Assembly: GCA_029261835.1 (NCBI GenBank)
Contig: JAJDAO010000016.1
Location: forward strand, 46,930 to 110,929
Length of the DNA stretch: 64,000 bases
DNA from: Deltaproteobacteria bacterium
Lineage (GTDB): Bacteria; Myxococcota_A; UBA9160; UBA4427
Direction: 5' to 3'
Part shown: positions 19,360 through 27,411 of the stretch, piece by piece
How the letters are laid out: each line of letters opens with the position of its first letter
Position numbering within the stretch: the first letter of the stretch is position 1
Notes under the pieces: model-generated
The model's input: the letters and a program-made list of their open reading frames with translations, nothing else
Database searches by the model: none
What the model was told of the DNA's origin: nothing
Position numbers and translations under genes: made by a program

Positions 19360-19998
19360 TCAATCCTCCTCGACACTCACGTTCATCAGCACGTCGATTC
19401 CCATCTCGACGCCTACAACGAGCACACCGATGATCGCCCCCGATTCGCCGCGCACAGGAACAGAAATCTGAACCGAAAAGGCGCCACTACTTTCATCCCA
19501 TTCCAACGGACCGTAATACGTCTTCTCGGACACGGCGGGAACTTGAAACTTCGCCTCATCCCCTTGCCAATAGTCCGAAGTTGCCGGAACTGCGGCGACG
19601 TTGGCACCCAGCTTGTCCGTCAAGAACATCTCGCTGAAGGCATACTTGTCAGAGGCTTCCATCTTCGCCTTCAGGACAAGTGCGGCCGGGTTCTCTTGCA
19701 GCGATTGTTTGAGTGGAGTGAGTCCGGGGCTCCCTGTCCATTGCTGATCGATACGCAATACCTCGATCAACGAAGTGTCCTTCCGGTTTTGCGCAGAAAC
19801 AGCAGCAACCAAGGTAGGGTTGAGGGCTAGTTCCCTTGCCGATTCCTCGGCGCCAAGAGCAAGTCGCTGTGCCTCTTGGCGCCCGTTGTCGCCTTTGTCT
19901 TCTGCATGAATCGGAGGCAAGGGGCCAAGACCAAGGAGCAATCCAATGAAAGCACTGACGAGGACGAAAGTTGTTCGGTGTCGACACATTGGATGCAC
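19360..19998 (-). CDS. Periplasmic cache/PDC-sensor-like protein without a signalling domain
   Basis: 212 aa; FSEMFLTDKLGANVAAVPATSDYWQGDEAKFQ...VSVPVRGESGAIIGVLVVGVEM. Confidence 0.55.
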   Translation of the reverse strand: MHPMCRHRTTFVLVSAFIGLLLGLGPLPPIHAEDKGDNGRQEAQRLALGAEESARELALNPTLVAAVSAQNRKDTSLIEVLRIDQQWTGSPGLTPLKQSLQENPAALVLKAKMEASDKYAFSEMFLTDKLGANVAAVPATSDYWQGDEAKFQVPAVSEKTYYGPLEWDESSGAFSVQISVPVRGESGAIIGVLVVGVEMGIDVLMNVSVEED

Positions 19999-20277
19999 TC
20001 CTCCATATCATGATGACAGCAAATCTCCCCCGGCGCTTCTTTGCCACGTCCAGCTCGCACCCGTGGAGACACCGGACGGCACGGGACTCTCGGCTGTCGG
20101 GCCTCCGACCAGTAGAGCACTCCTCAGGGAGGGGTAAACCTGGGAGTGCCCTTGAGGTCAACTCCCGTCTCATAGCTTCGGGATTCTCACGGCACCCCCG
20201 ATAGGCCATCCAGGAAAGAGCCAGGAGCAAATGCTCAAGTCTGGACTCTCATGGGGAGCTGGGCCTTCGTGCCGCTG

Positions 20278-20964
20278 CTACTCGAACAGTTTCCACCCGT
20301 GAGTCCGCATGCAGTCGACCACTCTCTGATCCGTGCGAGCGCCAGCAATTGTCGCATCGAAGGTGGACCGCCCGATCCGTGCGTTCATGTCGGCACACTC
20401 GCGTATGGCTTTGCGACGACTTACCGAATCCGGGGTGGCGACGAAGATGAGAGGATCGAGATGGATCGGATCGAAGACCCAGATCTCGTTTCGCTGGGAC
20501 TGGAACCGGTCCCAGCAAGTGCGCACCTGGGCGGGAGTAGACGACTGCCTGCTGCAATCCCTGAGAATCTCTCCTACCTCGGCTAGACGGAGCCCAAGTC
20601 GGTTGAATTCGAGACGGGAGTTCGCGACACACGCAGGGCCCGCCGGCAGTGCCAGTATCTCGGCGCGTCTTTCCGCAACGCGAACGCGATCACTCCACTG
20701 CTTTGAACCCGGACCGCGGGCCCCACAAATGGATCGGACACGCGAATTTTCGTCGAACTCGACGCGAACTAGCAACGACTCCATGCCGGGCACGATGAGG
20801 TCAGCAAGGCGTGCCGAGCGATCCATGACCTCCGGTTCGGATCGGCACTCGGCTGTGGCCTCCGGAAGCGCCGCATCGCCGTCTGGACAGTACGGGATAG
20901 CGTCTGGCGTCGCGCAGGCAATCGCGAGGAGGCTCAGCGCTGCAACACACACGGATCGACGCAT
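20278..20964 (-). CDS. Hypothetical lipoprotein
   Basis: 228 aa; ALSLLAIACATP lipobox. Confidence 0.6.
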   Translation of the reverse strand: MRRSVCVAALSLLAIACATPDAIPYCPDGDAALPEATAECRSEPEVMDRSARLADLIVPGMESLLVRVEFDENSRVRSICGARGPGSKQWSDRVRVAERRAEILALPAGPACVANSRLEFNRLGLRLAEVGEILRDCSRQSSTPAQVRTCWDRFQSQRNEIWVFDPIHLDPLIFVATPDSVSRRKAIRECADMNARIGRSTFDATIAGARTDQRVVDCMRTHGWKLFE

Positions 20965-21318
20965 TGGCTTCGTCCGTCCAACTCACATCCAACCACCACG
21001 CCCCCAGCGGCCGCGGCTGCGCAACACCCTGTAGGGTCTGTGCCTCGATGTCCAGGAGCGTAGCAGTACCGGATGCATCCGGGCACACGGCGCGAAGCCT
21101 GCAGATCTGACACGGTTCGGAGCAGGGTCTCACTATTCATGTCGGGCTCGGCGGATTGTCTGCTACGTTTGGCTCGGCGAGGCCACTTCCTCGTTGGGAG
21201 CCCCGGCTCGTTACTCGATTCATTCTGCGGTCGTTTGCTGCGGCGCCCGGGTTTGGCCGGACCTGGCGGTGATGGGGCAGCGAGGATCGAGCCCTAGGGA
21301 GAAACAGCGGGGGTGACC

Positions 21319-21987
21319 ATGCGGTTTGTCGCTATCGAGCTTCTGGTGATGGCATCGATGCTGTTGCCCGCCGCAGGTGCCAGCGCATACGCGATTCGGA
21401 TGAGTACGAGCTATGTCGCGGGTACCCCTCTTCAAGTCGGTGACAGCGTGACGATTGCGGTGGAGTTCGACACGCAGGGGCCAGCCGACATTCTCATGAT
21501 GTCGCTGGGTGTGTTCTTCGACACGGGTGTCCTCGCCCACAACAGGGGGGCTTCGGCGACCGTCCCGTACCTTCTCTACTCCGGAGGAAGGAGCGGCGGA
21601 TACCTCTACTCGCTGCAGTGCGATGGCTTCGTGGACCTGGACGGCACATGCCAGCCGATTGCCGTCCCCTGGCCCCACGCGAATATTTCGTTTCTGTCGA
21701 GTCACCTTCCATCCCAGGTACCGATCACGACCGCGACCGCCGGTTTCGAGTTGCTCGCGACTCTTGTCTTCAACGTCGTTGCACCCGGTGACGGCATTGG
21801 CGAGGTCAACCTCGGCTGGGGCGATCCCAATTTCTTGCTGGACGGGAGCGGGACGGACATAGCCGGATCAGTCTTGTTGGGACCCGGTATCGACATTCTT
21901 GTGGCCCCCGAGCCTGCCACCGCTCTTCTGCTGGCTCTTGGCTTACTCGGGCTGTGTGGTGGGAGCCATCGCAGGCACACGAGATAG
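21319..21987 (+). CDS. PEP-CTERM secreted protein, paralog 3 (diverged)
   Basis: MRFVAIELLVMASMLLPAAGASAYAIRMSTSY...GVFFDTGVLAHNRGASATVPYLLYS...APEPATALLLALGLLGLCGGSHRRHTR. Confidence 0.8.
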   Translation: MRFVAIELLVMASMLLPAAGASAYAIRMSTSYVAGTPLQVGDSVTIAVEFDTQGPADILMMSLGVFFDTGVLAHNRGASATVPYLLYSGGRSGGYLYSLQCDGFVDLDGTCQPIAVPWPHANISFLSSHLPSQVPITTATAGFELLATLVFNVVAPGDGIGEVNLGWGDPNFLLDGSGTDIAGSVLLGPGIDILVAPEPATALLLALGLLGLCGGSHRRHTR

Positions 21988-22163
21988 CCTCTAGTGATGT
22001 CGGCAATGCGGGAGCAAGCCGGCCGCGGTTCTCGGCAGTCAACATGACTTCGATCCCCCGATGGTGCCGCCCGCGTGCAACTCGCCCGGAGGAGCTTGTT
22101 CGCCACGCCGGTTCCGAAAAGGCGTCGGGGCTCTCACCTAGATGGGGGAAACCGCCTAGAAGG

Positions 22164-24500
22164 TCACCGATGCGATGCGGCTCGCAGGGGGATGCGTTTG
22201 CCCTGGCGGACTTCGGCGTCCGACATCCGCGCGGAGAACTCCTCGTTGCCGATCCAGACCCGATAGGGGCCATCCGGCTTCGTGGGCTCGCGGGTCTCGG
22301 TTGCGTAGGGGAGGCGGAGGCGAGCCAGTCCGTTGTCGCCCGCGCTCGTCGCGGCCGTGTAGGTGAAGCGTCGACGCGTCGAGGTGAGGAGGGCGAGCTG
22401 CGCGCGCATCGGGGTGCCCGGCTCGGCCCTGGACTCGATGACCGCGCCCTCCACGATCTCGAATAGCTTGTACGGAATCACGCCAGGTGGCACCTGGTCT
22501 GGCGGGAACGATGTCCAGAGCGGGTCGGCGCCCTCCGGCCCCTCGATGATGAGCCGCATACGCGAGGCGCGGGTCTCCCCGCGCGAGCCGTCGTGTCGGT
22601 GAAGCAGGTGGTCGAAGCGGCCGGGCTTCAGCAGCCGATGGTCGTGCGTCATCACGTAGCGCACGCCGAGGTCGCGGATCGCTGCGAGTGCCTGTTGCTC
22701 GGACGTGGCACGGAAGAAACGCACCACCGAGATGTACTTGTCGCGATCGAGATAAGGGCCGAAGTTGTTCGCCGGTGTGGGTCGGCGCCCCACGTACGCC
22801 ATCGCGTGGCCCTGGCTCGGATTGACGAGAATCCCGTACTCGGGCGTCTGCTCCGGGTCGAAGAAGCCGGACGTCTCCGGAGTCGTGCGACGGACCATTT
22901 GCAGGAAGTGGGTGAGGGCGTGGGCCGGAGTCGCGAAGCCCGAGGATGGAGTCTGGGGGCTTGCGAATAGCGCCGCCGTCGCCGCGGGCACGTAGGGAAG
23001 GTAGGCCGCCCTTGCTCCAGGCAGGATCAGTACGACACCAATCAGAAGAGCGAGCGCGCTTGCCGCGAGCCTCGGCATGGTGCGCTCGAGGGTGCTCGCG
23101 ACCACGGCGAGAATCAGAGCGAACCCAATTGCGGCGAGGGGCGCAAAGTCACTTCCGTATCGTCTCTGCAGGATGGCGAGAGTCGCCAGCACGAGGGTCC
23201 AGCCGGCGAGGCAGAGCATCGGCACGCGGGCCGCTGGCTGGCGCGCACGCCAGAGAGCGGCGATGCCCGCCCAGGGAATGAGCCAGGCGAGGTAGCCGTA
23301 ACGCTCGTGGGCGGGTGACACGAGACCGGCAAGATCGGCGGCCGCCCAGTCGACGAGGGGCCTCTGCTCGGAGTTGCCCGTGGCCCACAGGTCCGCTCCG
23401 CCCATGAAGGCAAGGGCGGTCTCCACGGAGGAGGAGACCGACGGGATCGAGAGAAACAACCCCAGGCCCGCGGTCGTCACGATGAAGATGCGGACGAGTC
23501 GCTCGGCCGTAGCCCGCGATGGCCGCCACGCTTCGCCGGCGCCGAGTGCCCCCGCGACGAGGCCCACGCCGCACAGTGCGACCACGTGAAGCCATGACAG
23601 GCTCGTGGACGCGAAGGGTCCTCCGATCGGCGTTCCCGACACCGCGACCCAGGGCGCGATCAGCACAGCGGCCGTTGTGGCAGTCGTCGCCTGCGCCATG
23701 AGGCGCCTTCGGTCTCCTGTCAGAGCCCCGGCCAGTAGGAGCACCCCTTCTCCCAGGCCGATGTAGAGCAGGCTGCCGCTCCAGGTGAGTGCCAAGGCCG
23801 CGGTGGCAAGGGCGCGTGCCGTGGACGTCGCCACGATGCGGCCTCCCGTGAGCCCCGGAGAAGTCGCTCGAAGCGTGAGCAGCACCAGAATCGAGACCAG
23901 CAGCGCCACCGCAGCGTGATGGTCGGGGTTGCCGAGCGACGATCGCAGGATACTGACTGGAAGCAGTGCGAAGATCGTCGCTGCGCCCAGGCCCACACCG
24001 CGCCCGCCCGCTATCCGGCCGGCCGCGTAGACGGGGAAGACCGTCAGCGCGGACAGCACCGGGCCGACCCAGGCGGCCACGTGCTCGAGAGAGCCGCACG
24101 AGCGGTCGAAGGCACGGGCAATGGCGCCCAGGAGCCAGTCGTAGAGTGGCGGCATGGGGACGGGTGCCCCGGTCGGGTAGGCGAGGTAGGGGTCCCAGTA
24201 GAGGACGGCGGGAAAGTTCGCGCAGCTGAAGAGGGCTCGTCGGGCGTGCTGCGACCCATCCACGACGTTGATCTGAACGTGGCCGTCCGGAAGGAACACC
24301 TCGAAGAAGAAGAGGGATCGCACCGCCAGCGCGAGCAACGCGATCAGAACCGTCAGGAGACCGACAGCGGCAAGACACCGCCCCTCGGGCGAGAGCTTCA
24401 CGAAGGTGAGGGTAACAGAGCGCGGTATGGGCGCTAAGCCCGTGCGGCCGGGCGCCCATCGGAGAGAAGTGCCCGACGGGTCACCCGCCCACCCTCGCAC
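22164..24500 (-). CDS. STT3/PglB-like oligosaccharyltransferase
   Basis: 778 aa multi-TM; DGSQHARRALFS, DPYLAYPTGAPVPMPPLYDWLLG, GNPDHHAAV, PANNFGPYLDRDKY; N-terminal start uncertain. Confidence 0.7.
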   Translation of the reverse strand: MRGWAGDPSGTSLRWAPGRTGLAPIPRSVTLTFVKLSPEGRCLAAVGLLTVLIALLALAVRSLFFFEVFLPDGHVQINVVDGSQHARRALFSCANFPAVLYWDPYLAYPTGAPVPMPPLYDWLLGAIARAFDRSCGSLEHVAAWVGPVLSALTVFPVYAAGRIAGGRGVGLGAATIFALLPVSILRSSLGNPDHHAAVALLVSILVLLTLRATSPGLTGGRIVATSTARALATAALALTWSGSLLYIGLGEGVLLLAGALTGDRRRLMAQATTATTAAVLIAPWVAVSGTPIGGPFASTSLSWLHVVALCGVGLVAGALGAGEAWRPSRATAERLVRIFIVTTAGLGLFLSIPSVSSSVETALAFMGGADLWATGNSEQRPLVDWAAADLAGLVSPAHERYGYLAWLIPWAGIAALWRARQPAARVPMLCLAGWTLVLATLAILQRRYGSDFAPLAAIGFALILAVVASTLERTMPRLAASALALLIGVVLILPGARAAYLPYVPAATAALFASPQTPSSGFATPAHALTHFLQMVRRTTPETSGFFDPEQTPEYGILVNPSQGHAMAYVGRRPTPANNFGPYLDRDKYISVVRFFRATSEQQALAAIRDLGVRYVMTHDHRLLKPGRFDHLLHRHDGSRGETRASRMRLIIEGPEGADPLWTSFPPDQVPPGVIPYKLFEIVEGAVIESRAEPGTPMRAQLALLTSTRRRFTYTAATSAGDNGLARLRLPYATETREPTKPDGPYRVWIGNEEFSARMSDAEVRQGKRIPLRAASHR

Positions 24501-24591
24501 GCTTGCCTCTGAAGAATGATCCGAACAGAGCGGCTGCGAGGGCGAATAGGGATGTCATTGGGAAACTCTAGCGGAAAGATCAGAGCCCAGT

Positions 24592-24613
24592 GAACTCGGC
24601 CCGTGCCGAGTTC
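24592..24613. repeat. Palindrome GAACTCGGC-CCGT-GCCGAGTTC
   Basis: 9-bp perfect inverted repeat with 4-nt spacer. Confidence 0.6.
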
Positions 24614-24675
24614 TGGCCGACAACAGGTAGAGCCGCCCCGGAAACCTGGCCCAATCAAGAGGTGCCGTTGGGATC

Positions 24676-24830
24676 ACTTGTTCCAACTGTCACACTCCTC
24701 GCCCAACCGGTGTCTCAGCTATGGAAACCAGGCGTCTCGCGGGTTGTGGCGCCCAAGCGAGACGAGCATGCACGGCCCCCTGAGCAAGCTACACGACGGC
24801 GATAGTGCCGACCAGAAGCTTGATCGGCCA
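24676..24830 (+). repeat. Direct repeat copy 1: ECF promoter plus vestigial sigma-factor N-terminus
   Basis: Near-identical to 25389-25540; encodes MHGPLSKLHDGDSADQKL, compare MHGPLSKQYDGDSTDQQL of the sigma gene. Confidence 0.85.
24688..24715 (+). promoter_or_regulatory. Putative ECF promoter upstream of NTF2-like gene
   Basis: TGTCACA-N15-GTGTCT, same sequence and spacing as 25401-25428. Confidence 0.6.
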
Positions 24831-24843
24831 AAGGAGAAGAGAA

Positions 24844-25305
24844 ATGCTGACGAAACGCTTTGCGGCGTACGCACAAGCCTTCGAGCGCGCGTATGAGTCG
24901 CGTGACTGGTCCCTGCTGCGAGACTTCCTCACCGAGGACGCGAGCTACGAGGTCCTCGGCCCCGAACGCCTGCGATCGGAGTCGCGGGGCAGAAAGCAGG
25001 TGCTCGAGTTCCTCGAATGGGTCACCGATGCCTTCGACCGGAAGTGCGAAGAACGCAAGACCGTCATGTTCGACCCGCTGGTGGAGATCGATGGCCGGAT
25101 CGAGCTCCACGCCGCGGCGATCTACCGCCTTCCGAGTGGCACGCACTGCCACTCGCACCTCTACGAGACCGCGACATTCGAGGGAGACCGGATCCGGCGG
25201 CTCGTGGACGAGCTGAGTCCCGGGGCGTGCCATGAGATTCTGCTCGCCCTCGACGCGTATCCGGAGCTCTTTCCGCGCTCGCTCAACGGACCCGCGGCCA
25301 GCTGA
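24844..25305 (+). CDS. SnoaL/NTF2-like protein
   Basis: MLTKRFAAYAQAFERAYESRDWSLLRDFLTEDASYEVLGPERL...GRKQVLEFLEWV. Confidence 0.65.
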   Translation: MLTKRFAAYAQAFERAYESRDWSLLRDFLTEDASYEVLGPERLRSESRGRKQVLEFLEWVTDAFDRKCEERKTVMFDPLVEIDGRIELHAAAIYRLPSGTHCHSHLYETATFEGDRIRRLVDELSPGACHEILLALDAYPELFPRSLNGPAAS

Positions 25306-25388
25306 GATTACGCCAAGTGGCTCGTTCGCCGTGCGCCCAGGGGCAAATACCTCCACGAGCGTATCGCCGGCCTCGCGGCGTTGGGATT

Positions 25389-25540
25389 GCTCGGCCCAAC
25401 TGTCACACTCCTTGGCCAAACGGTGTCTAACGTATAGAGACCAGGCGCCTCGTGGAGTTGTGGCGCCCAAGCGAGACGAGCATGCACGGACCCCTGAGCA
25501 AGCAGTACGATGGCGACAGCACCGACCAGCAGCTTGTGCG
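25389..25540 (+). repeat. Direct repeat copy 2: sigma-factor promoter and N-terminal coding region
   Basis: caactgtcacactcct...gtgtct...ccaggcg.ctcg...tggcgcccaagcgagacgagcatgcacgg.cccctgagcaag shared with copy 1. Confidence 0.85.
25401..25428 (+). promoter_or_regulatory. Putative autoregulated ECF promoter
   Basis: TGTCACA-N15-GTGTCT upstream of the sigma factor start. Confidence 0.6.
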
Positions 25541-26378
25541 TGTGGCGCGTGACGGCAGCAGCGATGCCCTCGATGCGCTCGTCCGTCGCCACCAAGGCTT
25601 CGTCTACAGCATCGCCCTGCGCATGCTCTGGGACCCCCAGGACGCCGAGGACGCGACCCAGGAGATTCTCATCAAGATCGTCACCGGCCTGTCGTCTTTT
25701 CGTGGCGAGAGCGCGTTTCGCACCTGGGCATACCGTATCGCCACCAACCACGTCCTCAATTCGAAGCGCAGCCGAGCAGAAAAGACGGTCACCGGCTTCG
25801 ACGACTTTGGGATCAAGATCGACGAGCTGTCGGACCTCGATCTCGCGGGCGAGGTGGCGGCTGAGGCAGAGCGGCGCGTGCTCGCCGAGGAGACCCGAGT
25901 CGCCTGCCTCACCGGCATGCTGCTTTGTCTCGATAGAGCCCAGAGGCTGACGTACATCTTGGGTGAGGTCTTCGAGGTCAGCGATGCGCTCGGCAGCGAG
26001 ATCCTCGGTATCACGCGACAGAACTTCCGCCAACGGCTGGCGCGCTCCCGGCGACAGCTCTACGAGTTCATGCGCGGCAAGTGCGGTCTCGTCAACTCGG
26101 CCAACCCGTGCCGTTGCGCGCGCAAGACTCGAGGCGCCATTCGCGCGGGGATCGTCGATCCAAAAAGCCTCAAGTTCGTCCCCGCCCACGTAACGAGGAT
26201 CGAACAAGACGCCAAGGACCGTTCGCGCGAGTTTCGGCAGGTGGTCGGCGCGGGCTACGCCCACCTGTTCCGCGACCAGAACCTCAAAGAGCCTCCGGAC
26301 CTCGTCCCCAGGCTCCGCAGCATCGTCTCCGACGAGCGCTTCCGCGCGACCCTGGATCTGGACAGCAAGCCTTCGTAG
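25482..26378 (+). CDS. ECF-type RNA polymerase sigma factor with C-terminal Cys extension
   Basis: DALVRRHQGFVYSIALRMLWDPQDAEDATQEILIKIVTGLSSFRGESAFRTWAYRIATNHVLN; extension CGLVNSANPCRCARKT. Confidence 0.85.
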   Translation: MHGPLSKQYDGDSTDQQLVRVARDGSSDALDALVRRHQGFVYSIALRMLWDPQDAEDATQEILIKIVTGLSSFRGESAFRTWAYRIATNHVLNSKRSRAEKTVTGFDDFGIKIDELSDLDLAGEVAAEAERRVLAEETRVACLTGMLLCLDRAQRLTYILGEVFEVSDALGSEILGITRQNFRQRLARSRRQLYEFMRGKCGLVNSANPCRCARKTRGAIRAGIVDPKSLKFVPAHVTRIEQDAKDRSREFRQVVGAGYAHLFRDQNLKEPPDLVPRLRSIVSDERFRATLDLDSKPS

Positions 26379-26410
26379 CCGGCATGCGCGTGCCCGCAGA
26401 AAGGAGAACC

Positions 26411-26788
26411 ATGGAGATTGACGAAGCGAAGAGACTGTGCGATCGCTGGCTGCCGTTGTGGACCGGGAATCGGCCGGACGAGCTGATCCAGGCCTATTCC
26501 GACGATGTCTTCTACCGCGACTCCGCCAATCCCGACGGCGTCAAGGGCAAGCCAGCCTTCCTCGCCTACCTGCGCCGGCTCCTCGCCCACTTTCCGAACT
26601 GGGCCTACCAAGCCGAGACGGTCTTTCCGATGAAGGGCGGATTCGTGCTGCGCTGGCGCGCCAGCATTCCCGTGCGCGGCACCGTCCTGGACGAGACCGG
26701 GCTGGATCTCGTTCTCGTCGATCAAGGTCTGATCACGCGCAACGAGGTGTACTTCGACCGTGCGCCGCCGCTCGAGGAACTCCGGTAG
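26411..26788 (+). CDS. SnoaL/NTF2-like protein
   Basis: MEIDEAKRLCDRWLPLWTGNRPDELIQAYSDDVFYRDSANPDGVKGKPAFLAYLRRLL. Confidence 0.7.
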   Translation: MEIDEAKRLCDRWLPLWTGNRPDELIQAYSDDVFYRDSANPDGVKGKPAFLAYLRRLLAHFPNWAYQAETVFPMKGGFVLRWRASIPVRGTVLDETGLDLVLVDQGLITRNEVYFDRAPPLEELR

Positions 26789-27209
26789 CGCGACGGAGAC
26801 AGGCCAGGCATGAGCTCGGCTAGCTTGGACACACAGTCAACCGGCTGAGCTGCTGCGGAGCTTTCCGGTCTGGTCTAGCTGGTCGAGCGCGCGGTGGACG
26901 CGCCACTCGATGTGCGGCGGGTTCAGCGCTTGGCGCCCATCCCCCCTTGCGAGGTCGGCCCAGGAACCCCGCATGTCGGCGAGGCGTGCGGCACTCGCCC
27001 TCGTTCCGCCGTCTGGTGGCTACGACTCCCTTCTCGGGCTTCTTGGGTTCGAGAACCTCCTCCCGCCGCGGCGCGTCGGCCCGAGCCTCACGAGCGGAGC
27101 GCATCGCGTGTGCAGAGAAGCCTCAAGTTGCGCTAAATAGTTGCCTAATCCCAACGACAGAATCGACCGGTGCCCTGTACCAGTGCGTAGGTTCCAGTCG
27201 AATCGGTAG

Positions 27210-27229
27210 GTGCAACCCCGGTGTTGCAC
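27210..27229. promoter_or_regulatory. Inverted repeat GTGCAA-N8-TTGCAC upstream of the cytochrome cluster
   Basis: gtgcaaccccggtgttgcac, about 180 bp upstream of the cytochrome start. Confidence 0.35.
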
Positions 27230-27411
27230 GGTTGTTCAAGCAAGCCCCCCGCCGGTCCTTTCGACATATCAATTGGTGCCTCCAACGCGACCCTTGGATT
27301 GGGGCCGCGTCGCTCGGGGAGCCAATCAATGCAGGTTGGTGGCGAACTGGGTCCTCGTCAGGCTGGGGACTCGCAACGGACAATTGGATCGCATCAAAAG
27401 GAGCCCAGGCA

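Noticed and set aside
23149-24459. 436-aa minus-strand ORF
   Set aside because: Alternate frame inside the STT3-like gene; low-complexity Arg/Gly.
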